A stretch of 64,000 bases of DNA, taken from positions 521,830-585,829 of the forward strand of contig NZ_PEBI01000001.1 in the NCBI RefSeq assembly GCF_002802875.1, given 5' to 3'. Under the pieces are notes generated by a model. That model searched no databases and was not told where the DNA came from. It worked only from the letters and a program-made list of their open reading frames with translations. Position numbers and translations under genes: made by a program. Positions 56,341-64,000 of this stretch are shown here, piece by piece (within the stretch, counting starts at the first letter, position 1; every line of letters starts with the position of its first letter). This DNA comes from Bifidobacterium primatium. Its GTDB lineage: Bacteria > Actinomycetota > Actinomycetes > Actinomycetales > Bifidobacteriaceae.

Positions 56341-56446
56341 ATAACGACACGAACGGGCGGTGGTGTCGGATTTCATCGCCGACACCGCCGCCCGAAACGT
56401 CGGATATTTCGATGCGCGGCCCGTCTCGCCAACGGCGTGTCGTTAT
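56341..56446 (-). repeat. Nested inverted repeats 3' of metA
   Basis: Outer 11-bp perfect arms ATAACGACACG / CGTGTCGTTAT (56341-56351, 56436-56446) enclose a 15-bp hairpin (56355-56369 with 56379-56393) whose loop contains GATTTCATCG. It starts 13 nt after the metA stop. The loop resembles the GATTTATCGA module at argS, but the relation is weak. Confidence 0.6.
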
Positions 56447-56459
56447 CGAAAAGAGACGC

Positions 56460-57494
56460 TCACCGCTCGATCACGCCGTAGCCGCAGCCGTCGAACGTAT
56501 GGAAATCGTCACCGCGCGGGCCGGCGGGCGAACGACGATAGCGGCGGTCGGTGCCGAGGCGCTTCTCGGCGCGAAGCTGCGGCACCTCCGTCAGGTCGTA
56601 CGGCGTGGTCTGGTACACCCAGTTCAGCCAGTTGCGCCACAGCAGGTTCGCATGGGAGCGCCACGCGAACAGCGGCTCCTGGCTCGGATCGTCGTGCGGG
56701 AAGTAGTTCGTCGGGAACGGCACGTTCTTCAGGCCCCGCGCCATGTCGCGCTCGTATTCCTCGGCGAGCGTCCACTTGCCGTATTCCCAGTGGCCGAGCG
56801 CGAACACCTCGGAGAAGTCACGCGTGGCGACCAGCCCCGGGCCGCTCTCCGGCCCCCAGGTGAGCACCTGCAGGTCGGGATTCTCGCGGATGTCGTCCAT
56901 GTCGACGTCGGCGAGACGCGAATGCGGCTGCAGCGCGATCTCGTCGAATCCGTTCGTGATGAAGCAGTATTCGTCCTGCAGACGCTGCGGGAACACGCCG
57001 AACGTCTTCTTCTCCAGCAGATGCTTCCTCACGCCATAGCGATGGTAGAGGGCGCCCATCGCACCCCAGCACAGATACATGGTGGAGAACACGTGCGTGC
57101 TCGCCCAGTCGAGGATGCGCTTGAACTCGTCCCAATAGTCGACTTCCTCGAACGGCATATGCTCCACGGGAGCGCCGGTGACGACCAGACCGTCGTAGTA
57201 GTTGTGCTCGAAGGCGTCAAGATTCTCGTAGAACTTCAGCAGATGGTCGCGGCTGGTGTGCGTGGCCTCATGCGTCGACGTCTTCATGAAGTCGACGTCC
57301 ACCTGCAGCGGGGACTTGGAGATGAGCCTCAGCAGCTGGGTCTCCGTCTCGATCTTCTTGGGCATCAGATTGAGGATGACCAGACGCAGCGGACGGACGC
57401 GCTGCTTGACCGCGTCGTCGCTTTCCAGCGCGAAGATGCGTTCGGAGTCGAGTATCGCACGGGCCGGCAGACCCTTCGGAATCTTGATAGGCAT
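56460..57494 (-). CDS. metA: Homoserine O-acetyltransferase (MetA family)
   Basis: A 344-residue MetA/HTS-fold enzyme activating homoserine for methionine synthesis. The catalytic Cys142 is in MYLCWGAMGALY, with the His-Glu pair in ALGHWEYGKWT. Residue 111 is Glu (GAPVEHMPFEEVDYW); Glu at this site gives acetyl-CoA preference, whereas Gly gives succinyl-CoA, so the name homoserine O-succinyltransferase would probably be wrong here. It draws on homoserine made by hom. No SAM riboswitch and no clear ribosome site were seen upstream. Confidence 0.93.
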   Translation of the reverse strand: MPIKIPKGLPARAILDSERIFALESDDAVKQRVRPLRLVILNLMPKKIETETQLLRLISKSPLQVDVDFMKTSTHEATHTSRDHLLKFYENLDAFEHNYYDGLVVTGAPVEHMPFEEVDYWDEFKRILDWASTHVFSTMYLCWGAMGALYHRYGVRKHLLEKKTFGVFPQRLQDEYCFITNGFDEIALQPHSRLADVDMDDIRENPDLQVLTWGPESGPGLVATRDFSEVFALGHWEYGKWTLAEEYERDMARGLKNVPFPTNYFPHDDPSQEPLFAWRSHANLLWRNWLNWVYQTTPYDLTEVPQLRAEKRLGTDRRYRRSPAGPRGDDFHTFDGCGYGVIER

Positions 57495-57663
57495 GTATCC
57501 AATTATTGCAGTGTTGTATGGCGGATGTCATGTCGTGGACGCATTATCGCCGCCGGCCACAACGTTTTCCCTTATGCCCCGCCATCGACTCCGGCTATCA
57601 CCACCAAGACCCGACATTTTCGACACGCCGATAAAACCCAATGATTACAACGATTATTGACTT

Positions 57664-57687
57664 GATATTCCCCATATGGCGAATATC
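57664..57687. promoter_or_regulatory. 24-bp palindrome upstream of the tRNA-fMet promoter
   Basis: GATATTC and GAATATC flank CCATATGG, giving near-perfect dyad symmetry. It ends 3 bp before the tRNA -35 box and about 170 bp upstream of metA, so it could serve either gene. Confidence 0.45.
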
Positions 57688-57690
57688 GAA

Positions 57691-57718
57691 TTGACTTCCC
57701 TCAGAAAGTACGTATAGT
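57691..57718 (+). promoter_or_regulatory. Promoter of tRNA-fMet
   Basis: TTGACT and TATAGT separated by 16 bp, about 30 nt before the mature tRNA 5' end. Confidence 0.8.
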
Positions 57719-57747
57719 AATACAGGTTGCCCGAGATAACGGGCCGA

Positions 57748-57824
57748 CGCGGGGTGGAGCAGCTCGGTAGCTCGCTGGGCTCATAACCCAGAGGTCCATG
57801 GTTCAAATCCATGCCCCGCTACCA
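57748..57824 (+). tRNA. Initiator tRNA-Met (anticodon CAT)
   Basis: A 77-nt tRNA with encoded CCA. Initiator hallmarks are an unpaired first acceptor position (C1 against T72) and three G-C pairs next to the anticodon loop (CTGGG / CCCAG). Anticodon CAT is at 57782-57784. Confidence 0.97.
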
Positions 57825-57828
57825 AGTA

Positions 57829-57863
57829 AAAGACCGTCGCAGTAATGCGACGGTCTTTTTTTA
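57829..57863 (+). terminator. Terminator of tRNA-fMet
   Basis: Perfect 12-bp stem AAAGACCGTCGC / GCGACGGTCTTT with a 6-nt loop, followed by TTTTATTT, starting 4 nt after the tRNA. Confidence 0.94.
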
Positions 57864-57884
57864 TTTCATATCAGCCCGATGTCG

Positions 57885-60248
57885 TCAGCTGCGGCGACGG
57901 ATGGCGGCGAGCATGAGGCCCACGGTGACGAGCGCGGCGGCGCCGGCCCCCATCAACGGGATCGCCTGCCCCACGCCGGTGACCGGCAGGGAGCCCGGCC
58001 GTTCGGGCTGCGGCTCCTGCGGCTCCTCGGGCGCCGGCTCCTCGGGCTCCTCCTCCACGGTGGTGATCTCGCCGTCGATACCGAGCGGATGGGAGTCGAT
58101 GACCTCGCCTTCGGGGCTCCACAGCGTGGCCTTCCAATACACCTTGCCGGGCTTGTCGGCCTTGACGCCGGGACTGACCACGGTCTGCGCCGTCTTTCCT
58201 GCGTCGAGTTCCACACGCGCCTCGTCGAGGATGCGCGATCCGGTTCCGGGCTCCACGCCGTCGGCCACCGGTTCGTAGGCGGTGAATGTCACGTATGATC
58301 CGGATTCCAATCGTCCGGTCACCTTGGCGCTGTCGAGGAATTCCTTGCCCACGGTGGTGACCGGTGGAATCACGGCGGTGGTGATGTTGGGCGAGTGCCG
58401 TTCGCCATCCGGTTCGATGTATACGCGCTCCCATGCGTCGTCGTAGGCGCTGGTCACCGCCTGCACGCGGTCGTCGCCGGAGAACGAGTAGACGAATACG
58501 TAGTATCCGGCCCGTTCGGCGGTGATGGTCACCGGCTTGCCGTCGGCGTCGGCCACTCCCCCGCCGACCTTGATGCGCCCGTTTTTCGCAGGGTATTCCC
58601 ATGTGCCGATGCGCCTGTGGTGGTCGTCCTCCTTGGGAACGGTCGCTCCGCTTGGCTTGTACTGCTTGTTGTTCCCGGGATTCTCGGCGTCGCCGGCCCA
58701 CCATACGCTCACCTGCGCGCGTTCGACGTCGGCGCCGAAGCCGTATTCCTCGCTCCCCTTGAATTCGCCGTGGTCGTCGGGGAATCCGGTGACGGTTATC
58801 TGGTCGCTGAGTTCGGAGCCGATCACTCCGGTGTGTTCGGTGGCGGTGGAGTCCACGGCGGCGGGAGTGCGCACGGAGAGCGTCTCGGGCTGTTCCATCA
58901 GCGCGCTGGAGAAGTCGGCGCGCACCCATTCGCGCACGGACGCGTCCTGCCGCTCCCTATCCACCGTCCATACCCAGGTGCCGAAGCCGGTGTGTCCGTT
59001 TCCGCCGGATCGGTATGGCTCGTCGCCGTCGGGCGCGGTCACGGCGCGGACCTCCCTGCTTTGCCCGGCGCCGGTGAATTCCGCCGTGCCGTATGCGGCC
59101 GGCGAATATCCGGCGGCCTTAAGACGGGCGAGGAAGTCCTTGGACGTTTCCCCCGTCTTCGGTGCGATTCCCTGTCCCAGCGCCTTGGGCTTGATGCCGG
59201 CGAAATAGTAGCCGTCGGCTTTTATGGTCGCACCGCTTTTCCATGTGTCGCCGTCGGCGATCGTCGACGTTACCCTATCGGTCACCTCGTCGCCCGCATC
59301 GACGACCTTGCCGCCGACCACGGTGGTGAGCCCCGGCTGGAAGGTCTTGACCACGTCGAAGGTCACGACGTCCTTCTTCTCGCTTGCCGAGGTGCCGTAG
59401 CGCAGATAGTCCTGGCCGCTGGTCAGCCGTTCGATCGTGCCGTGGTCATAGGAGACGTTCGTGGTCACGGATCCGGCGTCGGTGGCTTTCCACGCGAGGC
59501 GTATGGTCTTGGCCGCGGTTTTGCCGCTCGCCGTGTTCCTGCCATTGTCGAAGGTCGCCGGTCCGGTGAGTTTCACGGTGTAGGGCACGCCCGTCACCTT
59601 TGCTCCGCCCGAGCCGGTAATCTCGATGTCCACGTATCCGCTGCGCTTGCCTTCGAGATATGTGACCGTCGCCGACGTCGTCGTGGCCACCCGGCCGGCG
59701 GCCTCCTTCCACAGGGCGTCGGCCCGGGCCTGCACGGTCGGATGCTCCTTGAGGAACGCGGCCTTGCGCTGCTGCCACAATGGTTTGTCGAGTGCTTCGA
59801 AGTGGTCGTGGATCAGCATGGCGATGGCGGCCTGGGTGGTCGGGTCGGTGTTCGACTGGTAGGCGTCGGCCAGGTACGCGACCTGGCGCGCCGCCGTGGA
59901 ATCCTTGATGGCCGTGGCTTCGCCGTATTCGTATGATGCGGGCACGCCGGTCTCGATGCAGTAGGCGTTCCGTCCGTTCGGCGCGACGGCGATGACGCCG
60001 ATGTTGTACCGCTCGCCGTCGAAGGTGTACCACAGCTGACTGTCGACGGGCGCGTGCATGGTGGCCGCCGAGGCCAGCCCGACGGAGCCCAGGCCCATCA
60101 TCACGACGACGCCGGCGATGAGAGACCGGCATATTCTCCGCCGCATGGCCCCCATTGCCCCCGGCTTTCGCCGATATCGACGCGGCCGCTGCCGAAATAT
60201 CCGTCCCCGAATCGTGTTCGGGGAATCTGCGAGTGTGTGGTTCGGCAT
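57885..60248 (-). CDS. LPxTG-anchored thioester-type surface adhesin
   Basis: A 787-residue surface protein. A long basic n-region and hydrophobic signal (to ASAA, residue 62) precede a thioester-like domain: Cys97 in NAYCIETG and Gln139 in DPTTQAAIAML would form the internal thioester used for covalent host binding. Further beta-rich domains (about 170-720) with repeated isopeptide-type segments (VTDRVTSTIADGDTW, SGSYVTFTAYEP) follow. A Pro/Glu spacer leads to LPVTG, a helix and RRRS. It resembles VaFE-repeat surface proteins. The start at 60248 has AAGGAAGG 9 nt upstream; longer frames exist. No sortase gene is adjacent. Confidence 0.82.
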   Translation of the reverse strand: MPNHTLADSPNTIRGRIFRQRPRRYRRKPGAMGAMRRRICRSLIAGVVVMMGLGSVGLASAATMHAPVDSQLWYTFDGERYNIGVIAVAPNGRNAYCIETGVPASYEYGEATAIKDSTAARQVAYLADAYQSNTDPTTQAAIAMLIHDHFEALDKPLWQQRKAAFLKEHPTVQARADALWKEAAGRVATTTSATVTYLEGKRSGYVDIEITGSGGAKVTGVPYTVKLTGPATFDNGRNTASGKTAAKTIRLAWKATDAGSVTTNVSYDHGTIERLTSGQDYLRYGTSASEKKDVVTFDVVKTFQPGLTTVVGGKVVDAGDEVTDRVTSTIADGDTWKSGATIKADGYYFAGIKPKALGQGIAPKTGETSKDFLARLKAAGYSPAAYGTAEFTGAGQSREVRAVTAPDGDEPYRSGGNGHTGFGTWVWTVDRERQDASVREWVRADFSSALMEQPETLSVRTPAAVDSTATEHTGVIGSELSDQITVTGFPDDHGEFKGSEEYGFGADVERAQVSVWWAGDAENPGNNKQYKPSGATVPKEDDHHRRIGTWEYPAKNGRIKVGGGVADADGKPVTITAERAGYYVFVYSFSGDDRVQAVTSAYDDAWERVYIEPDGERHSPNITTAVIPPVTTVGKEFLDSAKVTGRLESGSYVTFTAYEPVADGVEPGTGSRILDEARVELDAGKTAQTVVSPGVKADKPGKVYWKATLWSPEGEVIDSHPLGIDGEITTVEEEPEEPAPEEPQEPQPERPGSLPVTGVGQAIPLMGAGAAALVTVGLMLAAIRRRS

Positions 60249-60389
60249 TGTTCCCATCCTTCCTTGTGAATGTTCCGCCTCGCGGGCGGGAGCGGATGAG
60301 AACGACGATGCCAGAGCGGCGTATGCCAAGGCCAGTCATACGGGCAATGTTGACGAACGTGGCCGGAAACGGGTCCGACGACGGCCCGA

Positions 60390-60499
60390 TGTGGACGGGC
60401 CGACGGCCTTCCACAATCCCGCGGTTTCCCGAGTCCGTTCGTTCACGAGAATGTGGACGGCTTCACCGGCATCCACAACGTTCGCCCCGAAAACGAACA
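60390..60499. repeat. Two short covarying hairpins TGTGGA...TCCACA
   Basis: At 60390-60415 and 60452-60477, TGTGGA and TCCACA flank inner stems of different but complementary sequence (GGGCC/GGCC; CGG/CCG). The terminator at 60500 is a third, longer member. All lie between copA and the surface-protein gene. Confidence 0.55.
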
Positions 60500-60540
60500 T
60501 CGGCGGTGTGGATGGCCCGAACGGGCGTCCACACCGCCGA
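60500..60540 (-). terminator. Terminator-like hairpin after copA
   Basis: 13-bp arms TCGGCGGTGTGGA / TCCACACCGCCGA plus inner GCCCG-AA-CGGGC, starting 22 nt after the copA stop and followed on the minus strand by ATGTTCGTTTTC. Likely ends the copper operon. Confidence 0.7.
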
Positions 60541-60562
60541 CGATGGATTCCACGGCTCCGGA

Positions 60563-60787
60563 TTACTTGACGAACTCCTCGGGATGCTTGGCGAAGGCGG
60601 CGGCGCAGCCGGCGCCGCAGAAGTAGTAGGTCCTGCCGTCGTAGTCGTGGCTGGCGGCGGCCTTGGCCGGGTCCACGCTCATGCCGCACACGGGGTCGGT
60701 TTCCGATCCGCCGTGATGCATCCGCATGCCGCCCATATCGTGTCCCACATGTCCTTCGTGCTCGTTCTTGCGGCTGAACAATGCCAT
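60563..60787 (-). CDS. Possible internal start for a separate YHS-domain protein
   Basis: Inside the copA frame, an ATG at 60787 ([12 protein letters not shown]) is preceded by AAAGGA at optimal distance. It would give a free 74-residue product with a His/Met-rich N terminus and the YHS motif CGM...CGAGC. The sequence just before it (about residues 860-875) looks like linker. Whether the cell makes the fusion, the short product or both is not visible. Confidence 0.45.
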   Translation of the reverse strand: MALFSRKNEHEGHVGHDMGGMRMHHGGSETDPVCGMSVDPAKAAASHDYDGRTYYFCGAGCAAAFAKHPEEFVK

Positions 60788-63418
60788 GATGGTTCCTTTC
60801 TGTTGGTTCCGTTGACGATTCCTTTGAATCGAAATCCTATAGGGCTTCACGCGTTCGGGGTCGAAACCGTTCAGGCGTCCGGCGTTCGTCACCACCGACA
60901 GCGACGAGCAGGCCATGGCCGCGCCCGCGATCATCGGATTGAGCAGCATGCCCACGAACGGGTACAGCACGCCGGCGGCCACCGGAATGCCGATGCCGTT
61001 GTAGCCGAATGCGAAGCCGAGGTTCTGACGGATGTTGCGCATGGTGGCGTGCGCCAGGTCGATGGCCGTGACGACTCCCTGCAGCGAGCCGTTCATCAAT
61101 GTGATCTGCGCGGATTCGATGGCCACGTCGGTGCCGGTGCCGACGGCGAAGCCGACGTCGGCACGCACCAACGCCGGCGCATCGTTGATGCCGTCGCCGA
61201 CCATGGCGACCACGCGGCCCTCGGCCTTCAGCCGCGCCACCTCGTCGGCCTTGTTCTCCGGCCGCACTTCGGCCACCACATGTTCGATGCCGACCTCGCC
61301 GGCGACGGCCTTGGCCGTGCGTTCGTTGTCCCCGGTGAGCATGACCACGTCGACGCCTCGCGAACGCAGCGTCGCGACGGCCGCCTTCGACGTCGGCCGC
61401 ACGACGTCGGCCACGGCCACGACGGCGGCGAGCAGCCCGTCGACGGCGACCAGCACCGGCGTCTTGCCTTCGGCGGCGAGCCGGTCCATGGCGAAGAATA
61501 CGTCATCCACAGTCTCGCCGGCCGCGTCGGGCATGCCGATGTCATGGTCGTCCATATATTCCGCATTGCCCACGAGTACGCGCCGTCCGTCGGCGAGCGC
61601 CTGCACGCCTCCGCCGGCGGACGACCGGAATTCCGACGGCTTCGGCATGTCGACGCCACGCGAGCGGGCGCCGGCGACGATGGCCGCGGCCAGGGGATGT
61701 TCGGAGTCGTGTTCGGCGGCCGCAGCGAGACGGAGCACATCGTCGTCATGACCATGCCATGCGCCGAACGCGACGATGTCGGTCAACTGCGGCCGACCTT
61801 CGGTGATGGTGCCGGTTTTGTCGAGTACGACGGTGTCGATGCGCGCCGCGGTCTCCAACGCTTCGGCGGATCGGACGAGCACGCCGTATCGCGCGGCCTT
61901 TCCGGTGGCGATGGTGATGGACAGCGGCGTGGCGAGTCCGAGCGCGCAGGGGCAGGCGATGACCAGTACGGAGACGGCGGCGACCAGCGCGTGGGTGATG
62001 CGCGGTTCGGGGCCGAATGCGTACCAGAGCGCACACGCCCAGATGGCGATCAGCACGACGACGGGCACGAATATGGACGAGACCTTGTCGGCGAGGCGCT
62101 GCACCGGCGCCTTCGAGCTTTGCGCCGCCTTGACCAAGGCCACGATCTGCGAGAGCACGGTGTCGGCGCCGGTCGTCGTCACGCGGTAGCGCAACGATCC
62201 GGCGCCGTTGACGGTCGCGCCGGTCACGGTGTCGCCGGTGGTTTTGCGTATGGGCATGGATTCGCCGGTGATCATCGATTCGTCGACCGATGATTCACCG
62301 GAGACGACCGTGCCGTCGGCCGGCAGCTGTTCACCCGGCCGCACGACGACGATGTCGCCGACGACGACCCGTTCGGCGGGGATTTCGATTTCCTCGCCGC
62401 CGCGTTCGACGCGCGCGGTCTTGGGGCGTAGCGCGACGAGGCTTCTCACCGCCTCGTCGGTGCCGGCGCGGGCGCGGGCCTCCAGCACCTGGCCGACCAG
62501 CATGAGGGTGATGATGGTGCCGACGGCTTCATAGTACGGTTCGCGCGAGGCGACGGGCAGAATCCGCGGCGCAAAGGTGACGACGAGGCTATAGGCCAGC
62601 GCCGCCATGGTGCCGACGGTGATGAGCGCGTTCATTTCGGCGCTGCGATGGCGGATGGCCGCCCATCCGCTGACGTATATGGGCCGGCCGGAGTAGAACA
62701 CGACCGGCAGCATGAGCAGCAGCTGCACCCATGACTCGAGATGGTACAGGTGGAACATCGCCGCCATGAACACCGGCAGCGTGCAGACGGCGGCGACGAT
62801 GAAGCGCCGCACGAGGGTGCGGAACTCCTTGCGGGCTGCGGCGTCCGCGGTATCGTCTTTGGCGGCCGTCGAATCGTCGTTCCGCACAATATCGGCCGTA
62901 TCGGCGGCGTCAACGTCGGCGGAGTCCATGTTGGTCGCATCTGCGGAACGTGAATCATTGCGAGACCCCATCGTGCCGACGGCGACGCTTTCATTCGCGG
63001 AATCATCCGCCGGCGCATCGCCGTTCCTCGGCGCCGCCGCACCACGCCTTCCCGGCAATACGCGCAGCGTGCCGTGCAGCATGTTCATGCCGCAGGCGAA
63101 GCCGAAGTCACCGGATTCGGTCGGCGTCAATCGGACGGTCGTCGTGCGGAACGGCGGCAGTTCCCTGTCGATGCCGAAATCGGGAAACACGACATGCGAC
63201 GAGCATTCGCCGGTCTCCTTGCGGTCGAAGACCAGATTCACCGGCACGCCGGCCTCGACCTCGATGACCGACGGACTGTATCCGCCCTGCACGGCGATGA
63301 CGGCCTCCTGCTCGCCGTCGTTCATCGTCGCACGATACGCCTTGCGCGGCGCGAGGAAGAACCAGATGACGCCCGCACTCAACACGAGCGCCAGCACCAA
63401 CGCCACGATAGTTCCCAT
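60563..63418 (-). CDS. copA: Copper-exporting P-type ATPase with N-terminal cupredoxin-like and C-terminal YHS domains
   Basis: A 951-residue P1B-ATPase. An N-terminal helix and cupredoxin-like domain (about 20-115, with ECSSH and [10 protein letters not shown] as likely copper ligands) replace the usual HMA domain. A charged linker follows, then eight membrane helices. The transport motif is CPC in [14 protein letters not shown], the phosphorylation motif DKTGTITEG and the nucleotide-binding hinge [10 protein letters not shown]. The last ~75 residues are a His/Met-rich segment and a YHS domain (DPVCGM...YYFCGAGC). It exports Cu+. The start at 63418 has AAGGAG 6 nt upstream. A CsoR operator lies 30 bp upstream. 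Confidence 0.93.
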   Translation of the reverse strand: MGTIVALVLALVLSAGVIWFFLAPRKAYRATMNDGEQEAVIAVQGGYSPSVIEVEAGVPVNLVFDRKETGECSSHVVFPDFGIDRELPPFRTTTVRLTPTESGDFGFACGMNMLHGTLRVLPGRRGAAAPRNGDAPADDSANESVAVGTMGSRNDSRSADATNMDSADVDAADTADIVRNDDSTAAKDDTADAAARKEFRTLVRRFIVAAVCTLPVFMAAMFHLYHLESWVQLLLMLPVVFYSGRPIYVSGWAAIRHRSAEMNALITVGTMAALAYSLVVTFAPRILPVASREPYYEAVGTIITLMLVGQVLEARARAGTDEAVRSLVALRPKTARVERGGEEIEIPAERVVVGDIVVVRPGEQLPADGTVVSGESSVDESMITGESMPIRKTTGDTVTGATVNGAGSLRYRVTTTGADTVLSQIVALVKAAQSSKAPVQRLADKVSSIFVPVVVLIAIWACALWYAFGPEPRITHALVAAVSVLVIACPCALGLATPLSITIATGKAARYGVLVRSAEALETAARIDTVVLDKTGTITEGRPQLTDIVAFGAWHGHDDDVLRLAAAAEHDSEHPLAAAIVAGARSRGVDMPKPSEFRSSAGGGVQALADGRRVLVGNAEYMDDHDIGMPDAAGETVDDVFFAMDRLAAEGKTPVLVAVDGLLAAVVAVADVVRPTSKAAVATLRSRGVDVVMLTGDNERTAKAVAGEVGIEHVVAEVRPENKADEVARLKAEGRVVAMVGDGINDAPALVRADVGFAVGTGTDVAIESAQITLMNGSLQGVVTAIDLAHATMRNIRQNLGFAFGYNGIGIPVAAGVLYPFVGMLLNPMIAGAAMACSSLSVVTNAGRLNGFDPERVKPYRISIQRNRQRNQQKGTIMALFSRKNEHEGHVGHDMGGMRMHHGGSETDPVCGMSVDPAKAAASHDYDGRTYYFCGAGCAAAFAKHPEEFVK

Positions 63419-63447
63419 AGTCATCTCCTTGCATCCACGGACCACCA

Positions 63448-63466
63448 TATACCCCATAGGGGTATA
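63448..63466. promoter_or_regulatory. CsoR operator
   Basis: Perfect 19-bp palindrome TATACCCCATAGGGGTATA, the classical copper-repressor site, between copA and csoR. TATAAT at 63463-63468 overlaps it and may be the csoR -10 box, so CsoR would control both directions. Confidence 0.9.
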
Positions 63467-63577
63467 ATGCAATCAGCAATTCACCCAAGGCAGACACCAC
63501 ACGGCCCGGTCGCATATAGGGCGACCCTCGGCTACGGGGAGCATACATTGGGGGAACATATATTAAGGAGCGATCCC

Positions 63578-64000
63578 ATGAGACGAGCCTCATCGGCCCC
63601 GCCCACCTCGCGGGCCACGAAGACGCCAGCGGCAGCGTCGCCGACGACAGAGACGACGGAGCCGTCGGCATCGTCAGGTGCGACCCGCCCGACGGAGCGT
63701 CTTTGCACCCACTGCCACGACAACGGAACGCATGACGCCGACGCCGACGCCGCCGCACCACACGACGCCCACCATGACGCAGTCGACGGCGCCCACAACG
63801 GATATGACGCCGACCAGAAGAAGATCCTCGCCCGGCTCAGCCGCATCGAGGGGCAGATTCGCGGCATCAGGCAGATGACCGAGAACGGCGAATACTGCAT
63901 CGACATCCTCACCCAGATCGCCGCGGCGAACAGCGCGCTGAAATCGGTGGCGATGCTGCTGCTCGACGACCATCTCAACCATTGCGTGCGGCAGGCCGCC
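63578..64000 (+). CDS. csoR: CsoR-family copper-sensing repressor (3' end outside window)
   Basis: 141 codons are visible and the frame is open at the window edge. The CsoR domain begins about residue 78 (DQKKILARLSRIEGQIRGI). The copper ligands Cys107, His132 and Cys136 have the exact CsoR spacing. The first ~77 residues are an unusual extension: a Ser/Thr/Ala-rich part, then a Cys/His-rich part with LCTHCHDNGTH (Cys43, His45, Cys46, His47) and four more His. The start at 63578 has AAGGAG 7 nt upstream. Divergent from copA with the operator between. Confidence 0.88.
   Translation, partial: MRRASSAPPTSRATKTPAAASPTTETTEPSASSGATRPTERLCTHCHDNGTHDADADAAAPHDAHHDAVDGAHNGYDADQKKILARLSRIEGQIRGIRQMTENGEYCIDILTQIAAANSALKSVAMLLLDDHLNHCVRQAA

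Noticed and set aside
57495-57660. SAM riboswitch before metA
   Set aside because: No conserved SAM-I core or terminator-antiterminator pair could be seen.
60563-60787. Frameshift or missing stop between copA and a separate YHS gene
   Set aside because: The frame is open and linker-like across the junction, so I treat it as a fusion with a possible internal start rather than a sequencing error; not excluded.

Overview
The window looks like chromosomal DNA of a Bifidobacterium (high-GC Actinobacteria). The main clues are an atpBEFHAGDC operon followed by nucS (EndoMS), an araB-araD-araA operon with a neighbouring LacI-type regulator whose arrangement matches the bifidobacterial AraQ locus, a large secreted GH127-type beta-L-arabinofuranosidase, sortase-anchored surface proteins, and several apparently leaderless genes. 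I cannot fix the species. No insertion sequence, prophage, CRISPR array or rRNA was seen. Two tRNA genes are present: tRNA-Arg(CCG) and initiator tRNA-Met.

Layout. 1-4.5 kb: polyol dehydrogenase and polyol-type MFS permease, a 50-bp-periodic repeat region, and a TPR membrane protein. 4.5-7.4 kb: class I glutamine amidotransferase hydrolase and a long-chain acyl-CoA synthetase. 7.4-16.2 kb: GH127 arabinofuranosidase, cytosolic 5'-nucleotidase, and a VWA/pilin-type surface protein. 16.4-22.3 kb: araA, araD, araB and the LacI regulator; similar 12-bp operators (GTGAGCGCTCAC type) lie before araB, before the arabinofuranosidase and before the regulator itself. 22.4-25.7 kb: AEC transporter and an acyltransferase-3/SGNH membrane O-acyltransferase. 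25.8-34.4 kb: Maf-Nudix fusion, thrB, hom, lysA (aspartate-family amino acids), a membrane protein, and argS. 34.5-43 kb: amino-acid permease, small membrane proteins, ridA, tRNA-Arg, an amino-acid ABC transporter with a fused binding protein-permease, a CYTH protein and a YbbN-like TPR-thioredoxin. 43.3-47.8 kb: lipoprotein, large disordered membrane protein, FKBP lipoprotein. 48-56 kb: nucS and the F1Fo ATP synthase operon. 56.4-57.9 kb: metA (acetyl type) and tRNA-fMet. 57.9-60.3 kb: thioester-type LPxTG surface protein. 60.5-64 kb: copper module of a cupredoxin-CopA-YHS fusion, a CsoR operator, and a divergent csoR cut by the window end.

The most unusual content is between the genes. A family of hairpins with a constant core (GCGTACGAAGGTACGTCGA) and variable but complementary stems follows stop codons at four loci (araA, araD, a lipoprotein gene, nucS), always in the same orientation relative to the upstream gene. 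At nucS a second element, a twin hairpin with loops CCAGTGG and GATTTATCGA, is inserted in its loop. That second element also lies after argS, where the 3' end of argS is duplicated around it. A third family is a 77-bp palindromic repeat present twice, directly after two other stop codons. The compensatory stem changes suggest selection on RNA structure or a palindrome-generating insertion mechanism.
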